DNA of 64,000 nt from Epinephelus fuscoguttatus (Eukaryota; Chordata; Actinopteri; Perciformes; Serranidae), in the NCBI RefSeq assembly GCF_011397635.1, contig NC_064764.1, forward strand, positions 41,964,955 through 42,028,954, written 5' to 3'. A program made the position numbers and the translations under genes. Shown here in pieces: positions 59,301 through 64,000 of the stretch (positions are counted from its first letter, which is position 1; every line of letters begins with the position of its first letter). The notes under the pieces were generated by a model. The model was given only the letters and a program-made list of their open reading frames with translations, ran no database searches and had not been told where the DNA came from.

Positions 59301-61809
59301 GCTAAACGACACTAAAACGCTCTGTAGCTGCAGAGTGTGTTCTCACCTGAAAAGGTAAAACACCAAAAGACAACAAGTCCACACTTCCTCACCTTTACGC
59401 CCTCTGTGAAGTGTGTGACTTGTGACTGGAGGAGAGTTGACAGCAGAGACACACGGACATGAAGACAGTGACTGAAAACAGTGGCTGTGGGAGCTGAACA
59501 GGAAGTGGAGTGAGGCAGCAGAGGTGGAGGATGTGACCTGATGGAGGCCGTGGCTCTATCAGCTGGACGGTCCCTGCTTTTCCTCTCACATCAGCATTTC
59601 ACACAAAGCTCTCTGCTGCAGAGCGTTCCCACGAAACACATGCACGCACGCTCGCACAGTCGCGCACACACACACACACACACATACATCATGTTGTCCC
59701 AGTCACAGCTAATGAAATAACACGCTCCCAGGTGACTCATTTATTTACTGATGGATTACTTTACCCGGCTTAATAACCTTCAGTATGAGGCTGAAGAGAA
59801 CAACAGGCCTGAGACTTTGTCTTCTGTAATGTTTAGTCTAAAATGATGTGTTTCACACACTTTAAAGGGACAGTTCAGATGTTTTGAAATGGGGCTGTGT
59901 GAGGTTTTTATCCAAAGTCAGTGTATTGTAGATCGTGGTGTTGCAGAGGCAGGCTGGAGGATGGGGGCCAACAACAAAACGTATTTTAGCCACTTAAAGA
60001 AAGTCTACTGAAGTCTGTGAGAATTCAGTTTCCATCAGACAGTCTGTTCTGCTGGCTCTAGTTCCTCATCTAAGCTCTCGTCAAAGTCACCAGACTCCAC
60101 TGACAAAAACAATCATTGCCTCACTAAACACAGGAGCTGCTGGTCTACCGCTGCCTCCATCAGTTAGTTAGTTTGTCTTACTGCGGCGTGTAAAGTGTTT
60201 AGTTCCAATCTACCAAAGTCACACAGTAACACAAACAAAACTGATGGATCAGCAGCTCCTGTGTAGAGCGATGATAAACCACTGTTTTTCTCAATGGAGT
60301 CTGACTTTAAAGAAAGTGATGTTACCATCATCATCCTCACTGTGACCTCGTCACATGTCCACGTTTGGTCATGGACTTTCCACGTCCACATATGACATCC
60401 AAGGTACCCTGGGTGTGTTGGTTGTTGACGTTCTGGGATGCCGTGTCAACTTCAGCCTGTTACATGCATTGTCTGTTTTCAAAATACACTTCTGTTTTCA
60501 CAGGAAATGTACAGTTTGATACAGTCTCTTTCAAAATAAAAGCACTATGTCGCTACAACACCACCAACTGATGTTTTTTTCTTCAACAACACACGCACAC
60601 GTAGTTACGTTTAGCCAACACGCACACGTAGTTACGTTTAGCCAACACACACACGCGGTTATGTTTAGCCAACATGCACACGTGGCTACGTTTAGCCAAC
60701 ATGCACACGTGGTTACGTTTAGCCAACATGCACACATGGTTACAGACGCAGTTCAACATAAAACAACTCAAACTGCTCAAAATGTATAAACAATCATCTC
60801 GACATGAAATTTTACTAAAATGTTTGGAGACATTACAAAGATTTCTATTCAGATTATTGCCCGTCATGTGGCTCCGCAGATCTCACAGAAGCAAATACAA
60901 GATAATACTCTAAGGAAACACAAGTCCTCAGTTTTGATAACATCTTTAAAGTGTTCAGGAACATTTATGATCTGATTCTAATACACCAACACACAGACAC
61001 AGGACTTTCACTACAACACCACCACATCCAGTCAGTGACGTACCAGAGGAGAAACTGAGGCACATCTTTGTCTAACGGCTGAAAACAGAAGGAACAATAA
61101 AACAATAAATAAATTAATTTAACTTTCACATCCTCCACAGATCCATCAGAAATTACATCAGGCACTGACACAGGTCAGAGTGCTCCGCAGATATCAGCAG
61201 AAATTATTAGAAGAGTGTTAATGACAGATTCATGGTGACAAAATTTAGGAGCTCAGATCAATTAGTCTTCCCACTGATGGCTGTGTCTGCAGCCAGGGAC
61301 ATCACACATTGGCCGACTGACAAGTAGAAACGCATAAGTATAAATCGAGTTTGGGCCGATGCTGTGCCTGGGCTGTGCCGGGTACCTGAGGTCTGCGTCA
61401 CCAGACTGATGAAAATGCGTCATAGGTCACTTTTCCTCACATGTAAATAACATGACGCGCTTGGCTGAGCTGTGTGACGCCAAACCTCATTTAAAATGTG
61501 TCATATTAACGTTTTCTTGTTTGTCTGACGGTGTGCGGCTCCTGTGACGTCACATCTCACCGTTAACTTGCGCTCGCTTTAATTCGGCGAGTCGTTAAAG
61601 AGTTTCAACACATGGAAAGACTCTGGACTGAGGTGTTGAAATAACTGGTCAGACCTTATAAACTCTCACAGTTCTACTTCCTGATTCAAACACAGAGTAT
61701 GAATGTGATGTTGAGGTCGAGTCCCATCTCAGAGCGACTCGTGCTCCACTCACCCTCCAGTCTCGGCTCCTGAATCCACGCAGTCATCTTCAGCTGAGGT
61801 CTTCTCCAT
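23714..61809 (-). CDS. fam124a: FAM124A orthologue, four coding exons, 555 aa
   Basis: This encodes a conserved vertebrate protein of unknown molecular function, defined by the FAM124 domain. Coding exons on the minus strand are 61754-61809, 54023-54054, 34951-35708 and 23714-24535 (56+32+758+822 = 1668 nt, stop included). All junctions are GT-AG and phases agree. Residues 1-30 are acidic then Ser/Thr-rich (EDDCVDSGAETG, SDYSPLSSTS). Residues about 36-282 form the FAM124 domain (QDPFLVSVHLIADPG, YHHTEKVSNGR, QDFFTLSAGTPLWAVR, HYGKEIVRFTVYC, PISEVRWQTEDYDGNKILLQ). The C-terminal 273 residues are low-complexity Ser/His/Pro-rich and end in an acidic tail before FYI. As I recall the families, it matches FAM124A better than FAM124B. 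No signal peptide or membrane span is seen. An alternative start at Met34 within exon 3 is possible. Confidence 0.92.
24825..25155 (+). repeat. Interspersed repeat family Y, copy 1
   Basis: It shares 'gtttctgcaaaccatg' and an ordered series of downstream blocks (gaggtg.ag.ggatgg, agctgcaga.ca.tgtt.aagacca) with copies at 32765-33125 (minus) and 50812-51420 (plus). Its right side is cut at ccacgtgg by the SINE at 25156. No coding. Family unknown to me. Confidence 0.55.
25156..25335 (+). mobile_element. tRNA-type SINE, copy 1
   Basis: The 5' part 'ggcctcccagtggctcacct' followed by ggtagagtgtgcgcccca has an A-box-like start. Further on, 'ctgcaacgattccaacctca' stands where a B box (GGTTCGATTCC) would be, then the SINE-typical 'ggccctttgctgcacattat' and pyrimidine-rich sequence. 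The same structure recurs at 43309-43490 with a better B box. It lies in fam124a intron 3 region, upstream on plus of exon 3. Confidence 0.6.
25500..25895 (-). pseudogene. RTE-like LINE relic (start of reverse transcriptase)
   Basis: On the minus strand the frames read an N-terminal linker (GDGRNSPLWEGSGKALSI at 25584-25889). Then, after a frameshift, KAPGVDEIHPEMLEALDIFG appears at about 25520-25590, the block that opens the reverse transcriptase of the same LINE group as the relic at 5540-6425. Heavily decayed. Confidence 0.5.
25900..27165. other. fam124a intron 3, nothing firmly recognised
   Basis: Short frames at 26036-26374 and 26280-26474 (minus) have no motif I know. No tandem or terminal repeats are obvious. 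Confidence 0.35.
27170..27440 (+). repeat. Interspersed repeat family V, copy 1
   Basis: It begins 'aatgcctgccgtacat' and shares several ordered blocks (aagact.., ccttacatgt.cacaa, gataaaag) with 39303-39730, so the two are copies of one dispersed element, probably a MITE. No coding. Confidence 0.5.
27441..29490. other. fam124a intron 3, unannotated stretch
   Basis: The segment 27836-28150 has a 'tatactgcccccacaactct' block like those found near the ends of fish DNA transposons, but I could not find both ends. No gene is recognised. Confidence 0.3.
29495..30931 (+). mobile_element. Penelope-like element (PLE), truncated at the RT catalytic motif
   Basis: Several frames on the plus strand follow the order of a Penelope-like reverse transcriptase. 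An N-terminal region (FNLRCRHHRIIPNS) is at 29501-29737, LDKGLNFAVTPEQI near 30005-30045, the RT start ILCIYGLPKTHKEGAPLRPI near 30405-30460, VSYDITSLFTCIPTKEA at 30599 onward, SLVSPIVANLYMEDVKK near 30810-30865, and RYVDDT ending at a TGA (30929-30931). The GIY-YIG endonuclease that normally lies downstream is missing; A/T-rich repeat sequence follows at once. Four or more frameshifts make it dead. Confidence 0.8.
30930..31055. repeat. A/T-rich degenerate tandem repeat abutting the PLE
   Basis: Units like 'attttttcaga(c/t)attt.ata' repeat four to five times. The same sequence type fills 53040-53660. It begins exactly where the PLE reading frame stops. Confidence 0.6.
31056..32760. other. fam124a intron 3, possible unclassified transposon debris
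   Basis: A 129-codon plus frame at 32176-32565 gives no recognisable domain, and a neighbouring frame reads VLTAAFTRGPDQMPCV, suggesting decayed coding or chance. I leave it unassigned. Confidence 0.3.
32765..33125 (-). repeat. Interspersed repeat family Y, copy 2 (inverted)
   Basis: Read on the minus strand, it shares the gaggggatgg...agctgcagatcactgtttgag...aaccag series with 24825-25155. Confidence 0.45.
33633..33719. repeat. (TG)n followed by (CA)n, self-complementary microsatellite
   Basis: TG runs from 33633 to 33683 and CA from 33689 to 33719, separated by about five bases. Long Val/Cys and His/Thr frames here are artefacts of the repeat. Confidence 0.95.
34096..34362 (+). mobile_element. 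Family X TIR element, copy 1 (partial)
   Basis: It shares 'catggactttccacgtccac', 'gttgttgacgttctgggacg' and 'tgtctgttttcaaaatacac' with copies at 35910, 47155 and 60326. The left end has a deletion and the right half is missing. About two of the 26-bp internal units (tttagcc.acacacacg) are present. Confidence 0.75.
34951..35708 (-). CDS. fam124a: fam124a coding exon 3 (FAM124 domain)
   Basis: The acceptor is tgtgtggag, and the exon starts with the last two bases of a Ser codon, then ELSMGELQDPFLV. It ends KILLQ at a CAG|GTGAGA donor. This one exon encodes almost the whole FAM124 domain (residues 31-282) without a stop. The FTVYCRHENYADMVRLYKLL segment followed by EDFCFFVVYS resembles a glyoxalase/VOC-type half-module, an inference from pattern only. 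Confidence 0.92.
35910..36290 (+). mobile_element. Family X TIR element, copy 2 (partial, four VNTR units)
   Basis: The left end (cctcactgtgacctcgtcac) is intact and the body is shared with the other copies. About four tandem units of 'acacacacgtggttacgtttagccg' occupy 36178-36275. The right terminal part is absent. It lies 200 bases upstream of the fam124a exon 3 acceptor. Confidence 0.75.
36345..37505. other. fam124a intron 2, unannotated
   Basis: Pyrimidine-rich sequence at 36530-36700; otherwise nothing recognisable. Confidence 0.35.
37511..38048. mobile_element. hAT-like MITE with TGGGCGATAT ends
   Basis: It opens 'gggctgggcgatatagcc' and closes 'cgatatatatcgcccactgc', an inverted pair typical of a common vertebrate hAT-type MITE. 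The interior has TAAAGTA-rich direct repeats and no coding. Confidence 0.6.
38050..39300. other. fam124a intron 2, with a short (CA)n at 38588-38620
   Basis: A mixed GC/CA dinucleotide run is the only clear feature. Confidence 0.4.
39303..39730 (+). repeat. Interspersed repeat family V, copy 2
   Basis: Begins 'aatgcctgccgtacacc'. Blocks are shared with 27170-27440; this copy is longer and includes 'cacaagactttgacgagact'. Confidence 0.5.
40005..40507. mobile_element. hAT-Charlie-like MITE
   Basis: Ends are caggggtcagaaacct on the left and, in reverse, caggggtaggcaatct on the right. Flanking octamers atctagac and atccaggt differ only by transitions, fitting a decayed 8-bp duplication. The interior includes 'gggctgcaaagcatatttga', usual in this family. 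Confidence 0.7.
40785..40985 (+). mobile_element. Family X right-arm fragment
   Basis: Matches the right third of the complete copy at 47155-47677: 'ggcaactggccg.gt.tcatgctga.gtgaaagga' and 'ttcgacgactt..gaatgagac'. No left arm is nearby. Confidence 0.6.
41611..41653. repeat. (GT)n microsatellite
   Basis: About 21 GT units. A second, impure run is at 41881-41912. Confidence 0.95.
42168..43260 (+). mobile_element. Dispersed repeat Z, split by a later insertion
   Basis: The first part (42168-42312) contains 'ggacaggtcaccagactatc' and 'cattcacactcacattcaca'. The second (43150-43260) continues with 'tttggacagcgggaggaagc' and 'cacgctgacatgagagaaca'. In other fish copies, as I recall them, these parts are contiguous. 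The 840 bp between them is therefore inserted. Confidence 0.6.
42313..43150. mobile_element. Insertion within repeat Z (hAT-like)
   Basis: Starts 'gccctgtttccaccgagcgg', a start used by fish hAT-type elements, and ends 'gctggactgaaagggttt'. The ends are only loosely inverted. Near-duplicate ttaag/ttgag strings flank it. No credible coding. Confidence 0.45.
43309..43490 (+). mobile_element. tRNA-type SINE, copy 2
   Basis: Keeps a good B-box-like gttcgattcc at about 43360, then 'gtggccctttgctgcatgtc' and pyrimidine-rich sequence, and ends in an A-rich tail. The A-box side is degraded. Confidence 0.6.
43491..44580. other. fam124a intron 2, unannotated
   Basis: Nothing recognisable apart from short A-runs. 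Confidence 0.35.
44583..45145 (-). repeat. Dispersed fish repeat (ends 'gggctgaaaaatgaagcc' and 'cattgttttatacagtct')
   Basis: I recognise the two ends and the 'gtgacgtcacggtggcttcg' block from a common teleost dispersed repeat. Class unknown; no coding. Confidence 0.45.
45473..45532. repeat. (GT)n microsatellite
   Basis: About 30 GT units. The Cys/Val frames here are artefacts. Confidence 0.97.
45930..46235 (+). mobile_element. LINE 3' untranslated-region fragment (L2/CR1 type)
   Basis: T-rich sequence leads to 'gtgaagcactttgggctgcg' and 'tatgaaaggtgctgtctaaa', the conserved 3' end seen in L2/CR1-type LINEs. No coding part is retained. Confidence 0.55.
46931..47765 (+). mobile_element. MITE W copy 1, split by family X copy 3
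   Basis: The left part (46931-47154) starts with 'ggtccagtgtgcaggattta'. The right part (47678-47765) has 'tctgcaacctcaccactaga' and ends aaaacctttaa, the inverted partner of the ttaaaggtcc start. A related copy is at 57450-57650. Family X interrupts it at cttggc. Confidence 0.7.
47155..47677 (+). mobile_element. Family X TIR element, copy 3 (complete)
   Basis: A 523-bp element bounded by the hexamer cttggc (47149-47154, 47678-47683) inside MITE W. The left end has 'ctcactgtgacctcgtc' and the right end in reverse has 'ctcactctgaagtcgtc', so it carries imperfect TIRs. It has no expanded internal repeat and no coding frame beyond chance. It defines the true ends of the family. Confidence 0.75.
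47770..49100. other. fam124a intron 2, unannotated
   Basis: A+T-rich, no gene or complete repeat found. Confidence 0.35.
49111..49164. repeat. (CA)n microsatellite
   Basis: About 27 CA units. Confidence 0.97.
49430..49640 (-). repeat. Family Y tandem units, inverted copy
   Basis: In reverse, units like 'gttgtttattacggagacat' plus tgctgctttcctgcaggaatagtg repeat at about 60-bp spacing, matching the array at 50999-51230. Confidence 0.45.
50812..51420 (+). repeat. Interspersed repeat family Y, copy 3, with a 60-65 bp tandem array
   Basis: It opens 'gttggcatcatacatttctg'. At 50999-51230 about four diverged tandem units of 'actgagacattgctgcatta' plus ccagcggggatagtgcca occur. It ends near 51420 with 'gggccaacatttatcctgg'. 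Confidence 0.55.
51541..51589. repeat. (GT)n microsatellite
   Basis: About 24 GT units. Confidence 0.97.
52215..52640. mobile_element. Snap-back MITE with two strong hairpins and (TA)n
   Basis: A near-perfect hairpin at 52216-52246 (gactctacattca against tgaatgtagagtc) and a second at about 52581-52624 (ggctgtattt...cgtctg against cagacg...aaatacagcc) flank a segment with a (TA)n run (52455-52497) and a small gggggtctgccccc palindrome. No protein is recognised. Confidence 0.5.
52870..52902. repeat. (GAT)n microsatellite
   Basis: Eleven GAT units. The poly-Asp, poly-Ile and poly-His frames are artefacts. Confidence 0.95.
53040..53660. repeat. A/T-rich degenerate satellite-like array
   Basis: Many diverged copies of 'gacattttatcaacattttt' plus cagac alternate with A-runs. 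A larger block, 'cacttatcg(c/t)tttatttgtt' plus aagtttt, occurs twice (53288, 53609), suggesting a higher-order repeat. It is related to 30930-31055. Confidence 0.65.
54023..54054 (-). CDS. fam124a: fam124a coding exon 2 (32-nt microexon)
   Basis: Only 32 nt long: acceptor cctctgcag, exon coding SDYSPLSSTS with split codons at both ends, donor GTAAGT. It joins exon 1 (two bases over) and exon 3 (two bases in) in frame, and the peptide matches the human FAM124A N-terminal pattern SDYSHLSSTSS as I recall it. Because 32 is not a multiple of three, skipping it would shift the frame. Confidence 0.85.
54601..55086. mobile_element. MITE with GTACACATGCTGCGT inverted ends
   Basis: The left end reads agggtcgtacacatgctgcg and the right end in reverse reads aagggccgtacacatgctgc, a TIR of about 20 bp with one or two mismatches. 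The interior is GC-richer and non-coding. Located in fam124a intron 1, just upstream (minus-strand sense) of the microexon. Confidence 0.65.
55090..56260. other. fam124a intron 1, possible unclassified repeat at 55160-55560
   Basis: The stretch starting 'agctaacgttagctagcgcc' has a 94-codon Ser/Arg/Leu frame with no known motif. It resembles dispersed UTR-like repeats but I cannot define ends. Confidence 0.3.
56269..56327. repeat. (CA)n microsatellite
   Basis: About 29 CA units. Confidence 0.97.
57450..57650 (+). mobile_element. MITE W, copy 2 (left part)
   Basis: Shares 'cagtgta.gattta', 'ggaatataata' and 'gagctgtttatatctacaca' with MITE W at 46931 and its fish relatives. Confidence 0.55.
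57812..58387 (-). mobile_element. 576-bp TIR element carrying a RecQ-like helicase fragment
   Basis: Ends are TAGCCTGGAAATCCAGA and, in reverse, TACCCTGGAAATCCAGA, a 17-bp TIR with one mismatch. The perfect 9-mer ccatttaat flanks it (57803-57811 and 58388-58396). About half its length is a minus-strand open frame with a helicase-like N-terminus. The superfamily is not assigned; a 9-bp duplication suggests Mutator- or Merlin-like integration. Confidence 0.75.
57939..58226 (-). pseudogene. RecQ-like helicase N-terminal fragment
   Basis: The 95-codon frame reads MATDEHQLFETALAATMNEL and then LKEEQKTALESFLCKKDVFA. A Walker A-type motif follows, LPTGYGKSLIYQLAPLVAKR, the helicase motif I pattern of the RecQ group. 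No later helicase motifs (DEAH box, arginine finger) are present, and the frame ends after about 15 more residues. It probably derives from an autonomous element or captured gene. An ATP-binding stub alone would not unwind DNA. Confidence 0.7.
58464..58740 (+). pseudogene. hAT-type fragment with truncated BED finger
   Basis: It begins 'agggctgtgtgattgcc', a hAT-like end, and carries a plus frame in which VAKKNSSCPIWEFFGFIPDA matches the start of ZBED/hAT BED zinc fingers. The frame stops at KDTTTW before the zinc-binding Cys and His residues. The right end of the element is not found. Confidence 0.5.
58741..59860. other. fam124a intron 1, unannotated, short (CA)n at 59665-59684
   Basis: No gene or complete repeat identified. 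T-runs near 59090-59115. Confidence 0.35.
59866..60325 (+). repeat. Dispersed fish repeat starting 'aaagggacagttcagatg'
   Basis: I recognise the start and the 'ttatccaaagtcagtgtatt' and 'agcagctcctgtgtagag' blocks from a common percomorph dispersed repeat. Its right side meets the left end of family X copy 4, so X probably inserted into it. Confidence 0.5.
60326..60745 (+). mobile_element. Family X TIR element, copy 4 (six VNTR units)
   Basis: The left end is intact (catcatcatcctcactgtga). The body matches the other copies. About six 26-bp units (ttagccaacatgcacacgtg plus g-tacg-t) lie at 60591-60745. The right third is missing. Confidence 0.75.
60746..61750. other. fam124a intron 1, exon 1-proximal part
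   Basis: Nothing is recognised. The region from about 61300 is GC- and CpG-richer than the rest of the window, as expected near a promoter. Confidence 0.35.
61754..61809 (-). CDS. fam124a: fam124a coding exon 1
   Basis: It begins at the ATG at 61807-61809 (MEKTSAEDDCVDSGAETG) and ends at GGAGG|GTGAGT. The string EDDCVDSGAETG is shared with the N-terminus of mammalian FAM124A as I recall it, which supports both the start and the A-paralogue call. The 5' untranslated region extends to higher coordinates. The transcription start is not visible. Confidence 0.88.
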
Positions 61810-61883
61810 GTCACAGGTCCGGGTGGACAGCTGCCTGCTGCATTGTCTCAGTGTCCCGAGGAGACGGACAGGACGGGGACATT

Positions 61884-61967
61884 CACACACACACACACAC
61901 ACGACCCGGGTGAGATAACAGAGGTGTGAGGCCGAGTGTGTGTGTGTGTGTGTGTGCGTGTGTGTGT
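61884..61967. repeat. (CA)n and (TG)n pair upstream of the fam124a start
   Basis: CA at 61884-61902 and TG at 61936-61967 are complementary and only 33 bases apart, 75-160 bases upstream of the fam124a ATG, in the probable 5' UTR or promoter. Confidence 0.9.
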
Positions 61968-62079
61968 CAGTCTTGCTCTCAGCCCTGTGATCAAACTGTG
62001 CTGCTGGAGCAACAGGAGGCTGCGCTCTGCAGTGAGGCCTTCAAGAGCCGTCGGAAATATGAGCACTACTGTGGGACTG

Positions 62080-64000
62080 TCTTGGTGTTGTTAATTTGTA
62101 TTTAATTACTATGATAGATGCGCTGCTTGTAACTACTATTAAAATGTCCTCAGAAATTAAAATAAAGTTCTGTAAAAGAAAAAAGTAAATCAGATTGAGG
62201 GAGGCTGATTTTGACTAAAAAAAATTCTCAAGGCCAGACAAAGTTTAAATTATGAGAAGTTTTGTTAAGAAGACACTCTGTTGTAGTTCATCATGTTTTG
62301 GTCTTAGTTATCTGAATTTTATTTTTCAAATGATAAGATTATTTGAATGTAGCACTTCATAAATATGAGATGGTAAATTTAAGATTTCGATTTATTTATT
62401 CATTATTTCATAACGCTAATGTCCTGTCCCACTGCTGTGACCTCCTGTGTCAGAAATGTGACTCAGTAAAACTTGTAATTTTGATTTTTTTTTTTTTTTA
62501 AGAAAATGCAGGTATAATGTTTAGCACATTTCTACAGAGAAATAAAATATAAAACATCATAAAGGATACAGATTTACAGTAAAAGAGTGAAGAGGAAAAA
62601 TAAATTGTAAATCATTTAGTAATTCATTTTACCCTTTACACTACCATTAAAAAAAGGCAAAAGTGTCGACAAGAGGTACAAAGATAAAGATTATTTTATA
62701 AAGGTTAAATAATGAAATAAGTTATTGACTGTACTAAAATATATTTTGGTTTGTTTGTTTTTAGTATTTTCTCTTCTGTTGAGCATCGTTTCTTTTTGTC
62801 ATTTTAAAATTGCATCCCCTTTCCCTCCTTTTCATTATGCATATTTACATATTATATTAGTTATTAAAAGTCATACATAAATAGGCCAATCAATTTCATG
62901 TCATGTCAACAGAAATTATATAATATCATTTCCATGTGGTTTCAGTTTAACAGTTTAAAAGTCAGCCTGGATGAAAGCAAAACAAACCTATATATTACAG
63001 CACTTGGGCATATTCTTATACAGGTATGAAAGATTATAATTACTTTTTTCATCGCTATTTATTCTCTCAGAGATGGGCTCCCAGTGATAAGAACTAATGA
63101 ACCAAATTAACTCTGCCAGAAATAAAATAAAAAATAAAAAAATAAAGAAAACATAAAATAGGGACTACCGGATGAGTTTGGTTTGTTTTTCTGTGATAAT
63201 TTTCAGTAATAAAAAAAATAAAAAAGCGATGTTAAACTTCCTGACGATGATGATCCAAGATACTGGTTAGGGCTGGTTAGAGTGAGACCGTCTCACGTTT
63301 AATGTTGCTTTTTTTTCCGAGGAGCTCCTGAAGGCAACATTGGTGAGTGTTCAGCTGTGGCTCCACCTGCAGGATTAATCCAGTACTGCAGTGAATAAAC
63401 CCAGACAGGCAGCCATCAGGTTTCTGACCCACACACAGCAGTAATGACTCCACTGAGCCGCCAGATCATCGGCCACATTAAATCAGGTTAATATGTTTGT
63501 GCAACAGAAAATGAATAAATGAATTCTAAAAGTCTCATGATGTCATGAAATGTGTTATTTTGTCAGAATTGTGACACTGTGCGCTGAACTGATGCGACTA
63601 ATGAATGGAAAGAATCAATGAAATTATTTTGATGGTAAAAGACAGATGATAAACTAAAATTAATTGTGTGGCCAAAACGATGTCTTATAAACAGTCCTTA
63701 GAAGATTCATTAAATTCACTTTTATTTTCTTACTCTGATGACAGCTGTGGCCCCGAAGAAGAAGAAAATATTTGTAATAATAATATTACATTGCTGTTTT
63801 TTATTATTTAATAGTGTTGCTGTTATTTAATAGAGTTTTTTTAATTAAGCTGCAAAATATTTGACAGTACATTCACAGTAAATTACTGTGACATTTTTAC
63901 AGTAAATAGCTGTTTTATGACAGCTGTGTGCTGTCATCTCACAGCAGTTATGTCTGCAGATTACTGTGATTTAACAGTATGCTCCTGTAACCTGCATGAA
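62080..64000. other. Region upstream of fam124a, A+T-rich
   Basis: No gene is seen. At 63850-63970 short palindromic strings (acagtaaattactgtga, acagtaaatagctgt) resemble the edge of a dispersed DNA element that continues beyond the window. Confidence 0.4.

Overview
This window looks like vertebrate nuclear DNA from a teleost fish, probably a percomorph. The evidence is two intron-containing vertebrate genes, long (CA)n/(TG)n microsatellites, and a dense mix of fish-type transposons: L2/CR1-like, RTE-like and Rex1-like LINEs, a Penelope-like element, a Tc1/mariner relative, hAT-like MITEs and a tRNA-type SINE. Nothing suggests prokaryotic or organellar DNA. All family names come from reading the sequence; no database search was run.

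Host genes. (1) A trace amine-associated receptor lies at 7163-8554 (+) in two exons (7163-7323 and 7735-8554; 326 aa). It has lost the canonical Asp3.32 but carries Asp5.42, the arrangement described for a large teleost TAAR clade. Its intron would have to use a GC donor. (2) A FAM124A orthologue spans 23714-61809 (-) in four coding exons: 61754-61809, 54023-54054 (a 32-nt microexon), 34951-35708 and 23714-24535. Together they give an in-frame 555-aa protein. Everything from about 24.5 to 61.7 kb is therefore intronic to fam124a.

Layout. 0-5.35 kb: a decayed minus-strand L2-like LINE with a second L2-like LINE inserted in its ORF1. 5.5-6.4 kb: an RTE-like LINE relic. 7-8.9 kb: the TAAR gene. 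9.3-14.6 kb: a hAT-like MITE, a two-exon fragment of an unidentified mobile-type ORF, a plus-strand L2-like LINE and a MITE with an 8-bp target duplication. 15-17.9 kb: short repeats, a minisatellite and a Rex1-like fragment. 17.9-22.4 kb: a four-level nest, a MITE holding a THAP-domain element, which holds an unassigned TIR element, which holds a DD35E Tc1/mariner-like transposon. 23.4-61.9 kb: fam124a, whose introns hold a Penelope-like element cut off at its YVDD motif, four same-strand copies of an unassigned TIR family (family X), several hAT-like MITEs, two SINE copies, a snap-back repeat, a 576-bp TIR element carrying a RecQ-like helicase fragment, and a truncated BED-finger fragment. 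62-64 kb: A+T-rich sequence upstream of fam124a.

The two host genes have no evident functional link. The transposon nests give a relative insertion order, and several boundaries are fixed by target-site duplications read directly from the sequence. The best candidates for undescribed biology are the non-autonomous elements that carry pieces of host-like domains (THAP, RecQ-like helicase, BED) and family X, which has a variable tandem repeat inside it.
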